From the NCBI GenBank assembly GCA_032358255.1, contig JAULBX010016526.1, positions 16,805 to 80,804 of the forward strand: 64,000 nucleotides of DNA, given 5' to 3'. A program made the translations under genes and the position numbers. Below are positions 24,401-64,000 of the stretch, in pieces. Numbering within the stretch: position 1 is the first letter of the stretch; each line of letters opens with the position of its first letter. The notes under the pieces are model-generated. The model saw nothing but the letters and a program-made list of their open reading frames with translations, made no database searches and was not told the origin of the DNA. Origin of the DNA: Heterotrichella gracilis (Eukaryota; Sar; Xanthophyceae; Tribonematales; Xanthonemataceae).

Positions 24401-24532
24401 TTGGGCACTGCACTGCACAGCTAGTGAGGGCAGCCTGGTTCTCCCACTGTGCTGCGCCTGGTGTCTAGCACCCCCCAGGCCCTGTCTGCTGGAGGTGGCT
24501 GGCATTGTGGTGGAGGGGTGGAGGACTTGCAT
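21434..24532 (-). CDS. FLP: FLU/FLP-like TPR regulator of tetrapyrrole synthesis
   Basis: FLU-family proteins bind glutamyl-tRNA reductase at plastid membranes and repress 5-aminolevulinate synthesis. Exons: 24401-24532, 24025-24169, 23754-23839, 23351-23477, 22712-22923, 22399-22476, 21935-22087, 21434-21625; 374 aa, one frame. Order of parts: Ser/Thr/Arg-rich transit peptide; an Ala-rich hydrophobic stretch (SVALAAAAALLVTPVAEA); a charged helix; a probable membrane segment (IVGITELILLTGALVG); a coiled coil (KDEVERLNEQLRKINLSLRQ); then C-terminal TPRs, including ALVRFEKALMLAK and GEFERAAEYYDKYISRMNKD. TPR and C-terminus match the FLU pattern strongly; the N-terminal exons rest on phase and composition. 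The 22088-22398 intron uses a GC donor (CAG|GCAAGG). A 16-nt poly-G run borders the exon-5 donor. Chlamydomonas FLP is known to be alternatively spliced. Confidence 0.88.
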
Positions 24533-25534
24533 GGCTGTAGCTGGTGGGGCCTGCCCTGGACGGTGTGCGGGTGAGGGTAACGCAGGCAGGAGTGAGGAGA
24601 AACCTCGTGGCAGCTCCTGTACACCCAAACGAGGCTGGGTGGGTACAACCGTGTCTACCAGTCTGCCAGTGACTTGGGAACGGGTACACTGTATGGGCCA
24701 TCAGGGCACATGCGCTACTTGCATATTGTCAACCCAGCTATGAAGCTAGCCAGGACAGGCTGGGAAGCGATAGGTAGCACAGCATGGAGACAAAGCATAT
24801 AAATAACATGATTTACCTGGAGCGCCCTGTGTGTTGCCACTGTAGGGCGACGTGTATGTATGGGGGTGGCGCACTTTGCGATTGGTGGCGTAGCAGGGCT
24901 ACCTAGGCAACACTTACAACCAAGATACAGCTGGGTGTCGAATAAAGAGCACGCAGAGGCTACAGCAACAGTGTTGAGGGGGTTCGGTATGTGCGGCAGT
25001 GCGCTGCAACAGTGCAATCAGGTCAGTACAGTTACTGCTACAGAGCACAGCGGCGTATGGCGAAATACTGCTACCCTATTAGGTTGTGTCGAAGCCAAGC
25101 ATTGACGATACCAATTTGCTGTATAACCCACGCACACCTTTGTTCCCTTTGAAGTGCACCTTATCCACTTTTTTGCCCAAGGATATGCAACCTGATCCAA
25201 CTTCTGATCCAACTCCAAATTGGTCTTCAATCACCATTCAAAGTCCCGCCTTCTAGTTTGCGTGTCTTCCCAGGAGACATCACACAGGAAGAAACCCAAC
25301 GAATGGTACAACGGGGATGATTTTGTGGCAAGCATGCATGCAAATGAGCAGTTTATGAAACCCCCGGCAGGAGCTCTTTAATAAATACCTCAGCAACTGT
25401 CCTGTAGGCACTTAACTGCAAGGAACAGCGTGGAGAGCAGCCAGTGCGGCAGGAATATTCCATTCGGAACGCGCTGCTGCACCCCTACTGCCCTACTTCC
25501 AAACCCGCGCGTGGCAGCTGTGCCCCACCACACA
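24533..25534. promoter_or_regulatory. divergent intergenic region FLU/RanGAP
   Basis: 1.0 kb between the FLU and RanGAP start codons, on opposite strands. It should contain both promoters. No coding segment, RNA gene or clear core-promoter motif was recognised. Confidence 0.5.
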
Positions 25535-28500
25535 ATGGCCGAGTGGAGCCTCCCCGACGCCCAGCGCGAGGAGACCGTGTCCCGCATCAGGGCGACCATC
25601 TCCTCCATAGCCTTCTTCCGAGGCACGCCCCTGCCCGATGACGTGCTCGAGCAGCTGGCAGCCACCCTTGAGAAGAAGGCATACACTGTGGCGCAGGTGG
25701 AGTCCAAGACCACCACGGGTTACAGGCCAGCCAAGGAGAGCCTGCAGGCGTACCTGAGGTGTGGGGCCAGAGGAGTGGGGGCTATATGCATGCATATGGG
25801 TCGAGACGCTGACCTGCAGCAAAGCCATATTGCAAGATGCAGGATCAAACATAGACCCTCGGTAGTACTGAGGCGTAGCTTTCATCTTATTGTAACACCG
25901 TGGAGTGTCGGAGTCTGCCAGTGCTACAGTTACAGGGTTGCTTTGGTAAGTCTGCAACGGGCAACTGCTGCCTTTCCTGACCAAACCCTCACCTAGGGTA
26001 TCTGCACCTCCCCCCTCCGTAGGAAGCTGGGTGCCCTGGTGGTGGAGGCCGCACGCAGCGCAGGTGCGTACAGCAAGGCGCCCCCACCCCCCACTGGAGG
26101 AGCAGCAGACAGCGAGGTACAGCCGCCACCCCCCACCACACCACCACAGCAGTGCCAGGAGTTTGGCAGCCGGGCACCTGCGTAAACACATATGTCATCT
26201 GCTTTGCCACCCGCCTAGCCCCCACCTCCGCCGTTCTTTTGGCCCTCTTGCTACACCCCACCTTGTGCGCTGCCCCCTCCACACCCCACACGCATACCCA
26301 CACCCCACACCCTCCGCCACTTGCACCTGCAACCACACATGCCCACGCATGGACCACCGTTGGATCCACCCAACCATCGCCTCCCACTACCCTTTGGCCC
26401 ACCAGGGTTGCCCCATCTTTTGGACCCGGTGCCTGTCAAACCCCCCAACCCCCACACCCCACCCCCATCCCTTGCCCTTCACGAGCCGGTGCCTGTTGAA
26501 CCCCCCGTACCCCACCCTCTGCCCCACCCCTTGCCTCCCAGGTGTGCACCAGCCTTGACCTCACTGGGGAGCGTGAATTCCTTACAGCTGACTCGGCACA
26601 GGAGTTGCTGGCGCCGCTCATGGCACCTGGAGCGGCATTCACGCAGGTCAGGCCAGGGTGGGTAGTTCGTGCACATGGGTTCTGTGGGTGGGGCAGGGGT
26701 TGGAGACAGGGGTTTGGCGCCTGGGTGTGTGCGCCAACATGCACATGCAGTCCCTGCCAGTGCATATTGTGTCGCGATGGCAGCACACAAGAAGCAATCG
26801 CATCTCTGGGTTGGCCTGGTGCGCTCTGCCACCCAGGGTGGTAGCCTGGCAATGGAGAGCGCCTGAATGCCACCGCAGGAGGCCATTGCACCCTAGCATA
26901 TGGCACCGCCACTGCGACACACAGCATTTGGTACAGCATACCTGTCTAGTACAGTACGAAAATATTGGAATAAATCTGCATAATAATCAGGGCCATGGTA
27001 TATCAGCACATGTGGGTGGTACATTTTATTGCGACCCCGCCTGCCACATGCTCACCAGACGCCCCACCCTCCTACAGGTCCGCTTCAGCACCAAGAGCTT
27101 TGGCTCAGCAGCCGCCGAGGTTGCCGCGCGCGCCATCGCCGCCGCCAGCGCCACCCTCACGCACGCCGACATGAGCGACATCATTGCAGGGCGCCCAGAG
27201 GCGGAGGCGCTGGCTGCGCTTCGGGTGGTGAGCGGCGCGTTGGCGGGGTGCGGGCTGCGCCTGCTCAACCTCAGCGACAACGCCCTGGGGGAGAAGGGGG
27301 TGCGGGCGTGCGCGGCGGTACTCACCACGCAGGTGCGGGCATACATGCATGGGCGCAGTCAAAACAATCATTCACTACCGCCTAAATCGGTTATTGAAAA
27401 CCTTACTGTACGCCATTGGCGTCTGTTTTCTTTCAGCTGAAGTCACTGCACTGGAATTTGCTGTACCAGCTGGGGATTGGCTGCACTGGCATTCACTGTA
27501 CCGGAGCAGAGCACACTTCCAAACAGCGAGCGCCGCTCCTCCCCTTCCCTGCTGCCCGCCACCGCACCATACCACCCAGCATGCAGTCTCGCGCATGCAC
27601 CGCCCTCACCTGCTCCCCCCCACGCCCTGCAGACCGGCCTTGAGAGCCTGTCCTTCCAGAACGTGGGCTGCTCCATCCATGCATGCGAGGCGCTGGAGGA
27701 GCTGGTGCTGCATACAGCCCAGCTGCGCCAACTGCACCTGTTCAACAACATGAGCGCAAGCGAGGGAGCGGCTGCCATCGCCCGCATCGTGGCGCGTTCC
27801 CCCCAGCTTCAGGACCTGAAGATGGCATCCTCGAGGGTGGGGCCGGAGGGGGGGATTGCGCTGGGGCAGGCGCTGGCGGCAGGTGAGGGGGTAGGGTTGA
27901 CAGATGTTGGAGGGGCGGTTGTTGAGGCATGTGCTGCGGAGATGTATGGGGGGTTGCGGGTAAAGATGTGGTGGAGTGGTTGTGCGCCAGGTAATGTGTA
28001 ATGGGATTCTTTCATCATATATGGGCTCACAGGTACTACTGTGGTGGGGATACGAGTGCATTTCATATGTCAAATATGACAGGGCGCTGGGATTGGCCAA
28101 CAGATGAATCGCACACATACCTAAATTCGCTTGTCCTGCCGCGCGGCAACATGCCCACCACCCTGCACTGACCCCACCCCCACCCCCCCGCCTCCTCCCC
28201 CTGCAGGCACCTCCCTTGAGCGCCTGGACCTGAGCGACAACCCCCTGACTGGCGAGGTGGCACCCGCCCTGTCCGCTGCCATCAGTGCGCAGCACCGCCT
28301 GAGGGTGCTCAACCTGAATGACACCTCGCTGGGGGACGAGGGGGTTGCGGTCATTGCGCAGGCGCTGGCAAGGGGGGCGCAGCACCTGGAGGTGGGTAAG
28401 GGGTGAGGGTTGCATGCAGGACACAGCCGCGATGCCTTGGGTTGCATGTCTGTGTGTGGGGCCAATATTCCTGCGGTCTCAAATGCGCAGCAGATGGAAC

Positions 28501-29894
28501 CCTTTTGGATAGGCCAAGAGTGGCACCCCCAGCTGTAGGCCTTGAGCAGTGTTGTCTACGACAATTGTGTACTTGAGTGCGAGAATAGGGGTTTTTGAAT
28601 GCTAGCCATATGTGTTCATGTGCCCCACACCCAACCCCACCTTCCCGCAGGAGCTGTCCCTGGGATTGAATGAGATCACCCCAGAGGGTGCGCGGTCCCT
28701 GGCGCTGGCGCTGCCTGCATGCCGGTCACTTGAGCGCCTGAACCTAGGGGAGAACGAGCTAGAGGACAGGGGGGTGGTGATGGTGGTGCGCGGGCTGGCG
28801 GCGGCAAAGGGGCTCAAGGTAATGGGTTGAGGAGGGGACGGGACTAAGGGTGCGTGGGGTCAAAGAGCAGGCAACGAGGTGGGGGAGGATTTCTTAGGGA
28901 AAAGGGCAACGCTCCTGGTGCGGAGATTGGGGTGCTGGATGCGGTGGCTGTGCTGGGTCACACTGAAGACAAGAGCCGGTGGATCAAAGGTTTATGATTT
29001 GGTGGCGCATTATCATGGAGGTGCCATTGACATCCGTTGCTCAGGATGCCTGGCCAAGCAGAGCCGCTGCAGCCCTAGCCCACAACTCCAAACTCTGTAC
29101 CTAACGCACCTACACCCTAGCCATGCTACCATGCGCCCCAGAACCCTAGGCGTAAACCCTAGGTGCTGCGCAGGTGCTTGAGCTGGGCGGCAACCAGGTG
29201 CGGCGCGTGGGGGCGCTGGCGGCTGCGCGGCTGGTGGCTGGCCTGGAGGGTGTTGAGCACCTGGGGCTTGACGACAACCAGATTTCAGAGGATGGGCTGG
29301 AGGAGGTGCAGGTGCGGGGGCTGGCAGGGTGGGCGGTTGGGCTGCCAGGCCATGGTGCTGTGGGCCGCATGGGGTGGGGGGCTGGGGGGTGCACGGGGGT
29401 GGGTCTACTTGTATGGTTTGTAGGTCGCTTGCGAGCAGGCATCATTCCATGTGTACCCACGTATATCCATGGGTACCTTATACCTGTGCCAACCACACGC
29501 CTCCATGCCCTCTCCATGGCTGGCTGGTATTGACTGGGCTGCGGCAGTATATATATTGTTTCTATATAGGGTCTGCTGTGTGGTGTGGTGTGGTGTGCTG
29601 CTATCAGCCCCTGGGGAACGCACAGGGTGACGCACATGGGCAAGCATGCCTGGGTGCGCACCCCTGCTGCGGGTGGGTGCTAGTGGGCCACTCCACACCA
29701 CACCATACCCTGTGTCACACCCTGGTGGTGGCTGTGTGCAGGCTGTGCTTGAGAGCGTGGGCAAGGGGAGCGTGCTGGGCCCGCTGGACGAGAACGATCC
29801 CGAGGGGGGAGAGGATGACGATAATGACGAGGACGGGGAGGATGAGGAGGACTTCCCCGAGCTGGATGAGGCGCTGGCCAGGGCACAGCTGTGA
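25535..29894 (+). CDS. RANGAP1: Ran GTPase-activating protein with WPP-like domain
   Basis: Stimulates GTP hydrolysis on Ran outside the nucleus, maintaining the nuclear-transport gradient. Nine exons: 25535-25758, 26023-26116, 26542-26646, 27078-27332, 27633-27882, 28207-28391, 28651-28818, 29174-29311, 29742-29894; 523 aa in one frame. Residues 1-105 form a helical WPP-like domain (starts EWSLPDAQREETVSRI), the plant-type nuclear-envelope targeting module. Residues from about 140 to 470 are RNI-type leucine-rich repeats (LRLLNLSDNALGEKGVRA, LERLDLSDNPLTG, LERLNLGENELEDRG, LGLDDNQISEDGLEEV). DIIAGRPEAEAL carries Arg180, the expected catalytic arginine. The tail is strongly acidic (GGEDDDNDEDGEDEEDFPEL), as in other RanGAPs. 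The WPP tripeptide itself reads W-S-L-P. TGTAA lies at 30117-30121. Confidence 0.93.
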
Positions 29895-31472
29895 GGGAAT
29901 GGTTGGGGCGGGGGTGGCGGGGGTGGGTGGGTTCAAGGAAGGGTGTGCGCATGCCTGCCAATGGGCGAATGCAGGCATTAGTTGGGAAGAATGTGTCGCT
30001 CCTGGCCTTGGGTCGAGCTCCACGCGTGCGCTACATGCCATTGCCATTGCCATTGCCATTGCCATGGATGCGCAGGGCATCCCACGTGCGGTGCCACCTG
30101 CAGGCGCAGCAGTTATTGTAACCAGCTGCTCACGGAGCCGACAGCATGCGAGGTGCACCTTATTTAACTGCCACAGTGGCAGTGGCACTGGCCGAATCAC
30201 AGCCTGCTGCTGCGCACGGACCCTCAGGGCGGCTGTGCGCTCAACTCAGTCTGACCCTAGTCTAGACTCTGAGGGCTGCATCATGTAGCTCCATGGACAG
30301 CGTTGCAATCTGATTAGGTTGCGCAATGTAATTAATATATCCATATTATATTTCCCTGCGCTGCACGCAATGGCGGCCCGGCATTGATAATATTATGTAT
30401 GTATGGACCTGTATGGCCGGCCGGTGACTGTCGGTTCGAACGTATATACTTATATTGCAGTTGTATGATAATGCATGGTCCATGCATGGTTCCAGGAATA
30501 GTCTAAGCCTTGCCAATTGGATCCAATCGAATAAATAATGGTTATAAAGGCTTGCAATTCATCATGATTATAGTATTCAAGCCAGGGCCTCCCAGCTGGG
30601 TTGAATTCACCGCTTGTCCCCAAATTCGATTTAATGCCTTTGTTGGCCGGCAATGCGCAATTCGCCGGATAGTATCACCAGACTGAGTGCTGCTGGTGAT
30701 TGCTCAGGCTGTGCAGAAGCGTGATCATCACGATCAGGCAATAATTGTCATACTATCGGTCCGGGAGTCATCATGAATAGCCTATTCAGAATCCTAACTT
30801 AAAGGTTGAACCATGATGCGTATGATAATGTCTGAATCAGACTCACAGTGACTGGCAGTCTAATATTTTGATTAAATGATACGTCACGTCATGCAACCGA
30901 CTCATGTTCCAATGGGCCATGCATAAGGATTATGATAATGAAACTTTCAATTGAACTGCTGCAGCAGGCTTAGCCTACCAGTAAGGAGCTGAAAGACGTC
31001 ACGAGTTTTCAAACACGGCGTCAAGACTGTCAATTGCATGACGTCACGAAAAAAAATTAATACACTGATGTAGAATTGCGTCACGTGTAACACAATTCAA
31101 AACGCGTCCATCACGAAGATCAGATACAACCATTGTGTAATTATCCCAACTGCATTGCCCAAAGTGCAGCACCCTAAACTGGCGAGTGTGTGTAGCCTCC
31201 AATGCCCAGCCTGACCAACTATTACCCTATCCATACCCTACCAGAGCAACCCTAAGGGCACCGATGACCCATCTACCACCCTGTGCCACCTGATTCAAAG
31301 CAACCCGCATGATGCCTGTAGCCTAACACGGGACCCCCCCCTTCCCCACCTAGCAACGCCTCACTTGGGCCCAATGTCCACTGAGCAGCGGCAGAGCGCT
31401 GGCCAAAGGTATGCTGCAGATTTGCCGTTAGCTGCAACACTAAGGGCAACCATGGCCTGACATGACCAAGCC
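29895..31472. other. convergent 3' region RanGAP/BEACH with AT-rich island
   Basis: 1.58 kb between two stop codons. It contains TGTAA on + at 30117-30121 for RanGAP, a short (TGCCAT)n run near 30036-30066, and an AT-richer block at about 30290-31150. In the block, ATGATAATG-like motifs recur and TGACGTCA or near-TGACGTCA occurs twice (about 30998 and 31040). No protein-coding signal was recognised. The block may be decayed mobile DNA or long 3' UTR. Confidence 0.45.
30117..30121 (+). terminator. putative TGTAA poly(A) signal of RanGAP
   Basis: First TGTAA on the coding strand after the RanGAP stop, about 225 nt downstream. Confidence 0.55.
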
Positions 31473-59642
<28,170 letters not shown>

Positions 59643-61430
59643 GCTCCGCGTGTACGTCTGGCTAGCGTGCCAGCCCGTGCCAGGTGGGTTGCAGCGCGAA
59701 GGCAAAGTCTACGTGCATGGCGAGAAGGATGGTGGGGTGGGGTGGGGTGCACCCATATGGCCACGAGGCTGTCGCTCCGCCGCTGCATGCACCAGCTGGT
59801 CGCTCGTCAAGAGGCCTACACAGCGAGCCACTATGCCGTGCTTGGTGTGGCGATGCCGCAGTGTGCGCGAAGGACGAGTTTGGGTTGAACTTTTAAGCGA
59901 GCCAAAATACACAATTCTCCACGCCTGACCCGTCCACTCCCCGTTGGCCGATGATCTGATCATGTCCCTTGCAATAAACCCTAGACTAAGGGTTTTCTGA
60001 CGGCAACCTACCTCCCCGTCTCCATCCAGTATTAGTCAGTGCAGGAAGCTAAGACCTGCTTTTCCAACAAACCGTTGAAACACGCCCATTCGCCCACGAT
60101 GGAGCCAAAATCCGCGGGCCGTTTGAGCTTCTGCCCGTCCGTTTGTTTGCCGTGCTGCACCACATCACCACTATACACCCCGGCGTTGCCCCACGCCTCC
60201 TCGCCCACCCACCTGAAACCAGATCGTTGCGGGGCACAGGCACGACACCAGGAAGTTGCGGAAGACTGGGTGCATGCATACTCACCAACAGGCAGCCGTC
60301 CGACTGGTACCATCCTCGTATGGCGCTGTGACCCACCGCCGCTAAGGAGAGTCAAGGAGGCGACCCGATACTGGGTCCATCGCCCCCACCTTGGTGCCCA
60401 AGTGCGTTCTTGCCCCTACAGCCCAGCTGAGTTGTCGACGGTGCAGCCACGCCCAGGCCACCGCACGCACACCGCCCTCTAGAGGACATATCCGGTTACC
60501 CTATGTTCACCTCGGCTCGCACGCTCCTGGGTTGGTTGTGTCGTGTGCACTGGATGGCAGCTGGCTAGGTTGGTGACGGGGTTGGTCATCTGGGAGCCAG
60601 AGGCCGAAAGGCTCCAAGCGGCAGGTTACAATGTTCATCGTGCAGTGTTAACACCACCAGCAGGTCGTTTGAGATAGAAACGTTGTGTTTTTTTTGTGGG
60701 CATCGGACTTGGCATCGTTGCCTAGCTGTCGTCGTTGTTGACCAGGGCTGCCAAAGCGTGTTCAGTGGGTTGGGAGTGCGTATGAACAACACGCCATGGC
60801 TGTGTTTTACATCCTTCACGTTGTAAACAGTCCCCGTATCCGTATCACTTTCCGAGCACTCGGGTTTGCGTCTGCCCACCACGCCTTTGCTTTGGTGTCG
60901 CTGTGTGTTCGACCACCCCCACCCCACTTTAGCCCACTCAGTAGCTCTATTTCCACACATTGTCGCTGTCTTTGCATTTCCGTAGCTACTAGTGGGTTTG
61001 TATCACAGGCAGTCACCGCAGTACCCTAGGGGCACCACACACTGTCCCAAGCCCACGTGTGCAGCACATGGTTACACTGCTTGTTTTGGCCCATTCGCAC
61101 GCCTGTTCAGATCTAGCAGTGCACAGTATCGTCAGCAAAGTGCACTCGTACAGCAAGTGCACTCACCTGCACACTGCAGCATTGTTGTTCAGTCCAAGAC
61201 ACACTCTTTTTTTGGCTGCACGCCCCCCCCACCACATCTCAATGCATTGCACCCAGCACCGCCCAGGTAGTTGTAGGTCATAAGGGCAGGCTGAACATAC
61301 ACTGTACGACAGATAACTGTGCTTGGGGCCTTGCAAGGTAGTAGAATACCTGCTCCCTTGCAAACCCTACTCACAACACCAAAAACCCTAACGTCCTGGC
61401 GCCCGCTCCCCCCACTGCAGGGTGTGCACC
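59643..61430. promoter_or_regulatory. divergent intergenic region BEACH/LRR-extensin
   Basis: 1.79 kb between two start codons on opposite strands; it must hold both promoters and 5' UTRs. No convincing coding exon, RNA gene or repeat was recognised in it. Confidence 0.5.
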
Positions 61431-64000
61431 ATGGCCCGGGGCCGCCCCACGCGCCGGCAGCGGGCGTGCATGGGTCCCCTGCGGCACCTGCTGCTGCCAC
61501 TGGCCGTGCTCCTGGCGGCTGCGCTGCCCACACAAATACAGGGTGCGCACCCCCCACCACACCAACGCTGGTGCACACAGCCCTTTTGTGACCAAAGCAA
61601 GCAAACAGTTGCCTATTTCTTGCCCACAATTCTATAGCTCCTCTCATCTCGACACCACTGTGTACCCTGCGTGGCCCACCTTCAGACTGCGTGACCACAC
61701 ACACATACACCCCGGCGCGCCACCCCCCCCAGCACCTGAACATCATACCCGTGCTGCCTCCAGGCCTCAACGGCGCCCAGCTTGCCCCCATGTTCCTGCT
61801 GTCCGCCTCCCTTGACCCAGCCAACACCGCCCTGGGCTGGAGCTACGCACAGGACCCATGCAAGTGGGACGGGGTGACCTGCTCAAGCAAGGGATTCGTC
61901 ATAGCAATGTGAGCACTGGGACGGGGAGGCACGTGTAGGGGGCCAGCTTGCACATGCATTCATATCGCATGGATGGGGCCGCTTGCTGGGTGTTGGGCAT
62001 TACAGCGACACCACAGGGCAGGTTACTGCCTCACTCAGAGGCACTGGGCATTTGAATACCTACTCTGCTTTGTCAAGGAATCAAAGCAGAAAACATTTGG
62101 CAACCTAGGCAAGTCAAATATTACTGGTACCTTGTGTTTAAAGTAGATTTTGGGTATGTGCGGTATTGCGTGTGTCCCCCACGTTCCTCTTGGTGACAGC
62201 TGGCACACCACCAAACCGCATGTCAACCCCTGAACCCCCTTCCCTTCCCCAGTGACGTGAGCAACAAGGGGCTCACCGGCGCCCTCCCCTGGAGCACCGA
62301 CGTGTGGGGCCCGCTGGACACCCTACAAACCCTAAACGTGGCCAACAACCAGCTGGGCAGCAACCTGCCCCCACAGCTGGCCGCCGCCACCTCCCTCACC
62401 TCCTTCAACGGCGCCAACAATGCCTTCACCGGCACCCTGCCCTCCTCGTGGGGTGGCGTCAAGGGTCTGAACAATGTGCAGCTGCAGCACAACCAGCTGA
62501 CGGGGCCGGTGCCAAGCACGTGGGGCGGGATCGCGACTGTGTAAGTGCGCGGGATCGGGATTGCACAGACCAATACAACTGTGCTATGACACACCTGCTT
62601 GCTTCACCTGGCTGCGTTGTCGAATTGCATGTCAACGAATGCATAATGCAGGGGGAGGGGGGGGGAGCATGGTAGCAGGCATATGAGGGAGGTGTGGCAT
62701 ATGCGTGGATTGCATGCTGGGTGTGGGAAGGTGTGGCCTATGTCACATGGGGGCTGCATGCATACTGGGCACGGGGAGCCATGGCGTGGCTTTGCACTGC
62801 ACGCATGGGCGCTTTGCTGCCCCCCGGGTGCAGCCAGGCTGCAGTACCCACTGACTGCATGTGCATCCTGCAAGAGCTATGTCGCCACCTAAAAGCGCGT
62901 TTGTTCTCATCTAGGGCGCAAGTAGCATCTGCATGCCTCCTCGGGGCTGGGAACCCATCGCTGCGGGAGTAGCTTATGCCTGGTCCTACCAAATTGCATC
63001 ATGATGCCAAGCCGATGCTCATGAACGCCCACCCCCTCCCGCTGTGCAGCAACGTCGGGGGCAACGACGCCACATGCACCTCCTACCCCACCTCACCTGG
63101 CTGCGCAACAGTCCCCCCTGCGCCCTCACCACCACCACAGAGTGAGGAGCCGCAGCCACCACCACCCAGTGGGGTGGTTGTCATCCCAGGCATCCCGCCA
63201 AATTTCCTGGACACCTCGCCGCCCCCTGCCCCACCCAAGTCACCGCCACCGCAGCAGTTCCCGCCGCCACCGGCAAAAAAGGCACCACCCCCCAAGGCGA
63301 AGTCCCCACCGCCGGTAGTGAAGTCACCACCGCCAAAATCACCATCCCCACCGCTAAAGTCGCCATCCCCACCGCCAAAACCTTTGTCTCCACCACCAAA
63401 ATCGCCATCTCCCCCACCCAAGCCCCTGCGGCTGCCACCTCCCCTCCTCCCACCACCAGAGCCCGCACCTGCCCCTGCACCAGCCATCACACCCGCTCCT
63501 GTCCCGGCACCGCTGCCATCTGTAGTGCCAGTGCCAGCACCAGTGCCCATCCCCGCACCAGCCCCCATCCCCACACCAGCACCAGAGCCCATCCCCGGAC
63601 CAGCACCCGCGCCATTCGTGGCACCCGCGCCGGCGCCAGTGCCCACCCCCGCACCATCTATTGCGCCCGCACCCTCCGTTGTGCCGGCCCCTGCACCATC
63701 CATCATGCCAGCACCGTCTGTGGCACCAGCACCAGCGCCATCAATTATGCCAGCACCATCCGTGGCGCCCGCCCCCGCGCCCTCCATTATGCCCGCGCCA
63801 TCAGTGGCGCCCGCCCCCGCGCCCTCCATTATGCCCGCGCCATCAGTGGCGCCTGCGCCTGAGCCATCAATTATGCCAGCGCCATCAGTGGCGCCCGCGC
63901 CTGAGCCATCAATTATGCCAGCACCATCAGTGGCGCCTGCGCCTGAGCCATCAATTATGCCAGCGCCATCAGTGGCGCCCGCGCCTGAGCCATCAATTAT
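61431..64000 (+). CDS. LRR-extensin-like secreted wall protein, partial
   Basis: Runs off the right edge. Exons 61431-61542, 61764-61908, 62253-62540, 63050-64000 (open); about 498 codons in frame. Residues 1-37 form a signal peptide (Arg-rich start, then HLLLPLAVLLAAALP). Next comes an LRR N-cap of plant type (DPCKWDGVTCSSKG) followed by short extracellular LRRs (IDVSNKGLTGALP, LQTLNVANNQLGSNLP, LNNVQLQHNQLTGPVPSTW) and a Cys pair. From residue about 200 the protein is Pro-rich: KSPPP-type extensin motifs, then Ala-Pro repeats of 14 residues. Layout matches LRR-extensins, which link wall polymers in land plants; a similar wall or matrix role here is inferred. An in-frame second ATG at codon 14 is possible. 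Confidence 0.85.
63696..64000 (+). repeat. 42-bp in-frame minisatellite coding PSIMPAPSVAPAPE-type units
   Basis: Unit starts fall at 63696, 63738, 63780 and so on every 42 bp to the window edge (seven full copies and a partial one). Later copies are almost identical, alternating Ala or Glu at the last position, which suggests recent expansion. The array continues past the window. Confidence 0.95.

Noticed and set aside
27437-27530. Possible extra RanGAP exon (LKSLHWNLLYQLG)
   Set aside because: It follows an acceptor-like CAG, but exon 4 already joins 27633 in phase and restores the expected LRR spacing; no phase-compatible donor was seen.
29329-30288. 319-codon plus-strand open frame over the RanGAP 3' end
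   Set aside because: Crosses a RanGAP intron and last exon in another frame; no family-like content.
63083-63829. 248-codon minus-strand Gly/Ala-rich open frame
   Set aside because: Antisense of the Pro/Ala-rich LRR-extensin exon.

Overview
This is nuclear DNA of a green alga (Chlorophyta), G+C-rich and intron-dense. The evidence is: (i) every gene is split by many short introns with GTGNG-type donors and C-rich CAG|G acceptors; (ii) a plastid ascorbate peroxidase and a FLU-type regulator of chlorophyll synthesis are present; (iii) the RanGAP has a plant-type N-terminal extension; (iv) two secreted hydroxyproline-rich wall or matrix proteins are encoded; (v) TGTAA motifs, the volvocine-type poly(A) signal, lie downstream of several stop codons; (vi) introns carry TTTAGGG telomere-like motifs. 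I cannot name the species. All gene models below were assembled by eye from splice signals. They were checked by continuous reading phase across exons and, where possible, by recalled family landmarks. No alignment or database search was run.

Layout: 1-7093 (-) 3'-truncated secreted hydroxyproline-rich glycoprotein; 9042-14243 (-) ZW10, 11 exons; 15495-17980 (-) plastid ascorbate peroxidase, 5 exons; 19179-20253 (+) UBC12, the NEDD8-conjugating E2, 6 exons; 21434-24532 (-) FLU/FLP-like TPR protein, 8 exons; 25535-29894 (+) RanGAP, 9 exons; 31473-59642 (-) a giant BEACH-WD40 protein, 57 exons and 3,221 codons of continuous frame; 61431-64000 (+) LRR-extensin-like wall protein running off the right edge. 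APX/UBC12, FLU/RanGAP and BEACH/LRR-extensin are divergent pairs; UBC12/FLU and RanGAP/BEACH are convergent pairs.

Functionally this is a housekeeping neighbourhood and not one pathway. It covers vesicle tethering or kinetochore function (ZW10), membrane traffic or autophagy scaffolding (BEACH), nuclear transport (RanGAP), cullin neddylation (UBC12), plastid peroxide removal and tetrapyrrole control (APX, FLU), and wall proteins at both ends.

The most unusual feature is structural. At eight places in ZW10 and the BEACH gene, sequence at or next to an exon edge is locally duplicated, most often with the splice site itself copied into the adjacent intron. In the BEACH gene this makes three consecutive acceptors spaced by multiples of three, inside an intron that has no stop codon. 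Other signals are an intronic element with 26-bp perfect terminal inverted repeats, two GC-AG introns, opposed poly(A) signals 20 bp apart, and splice-site-proximal telomere-like motifs.
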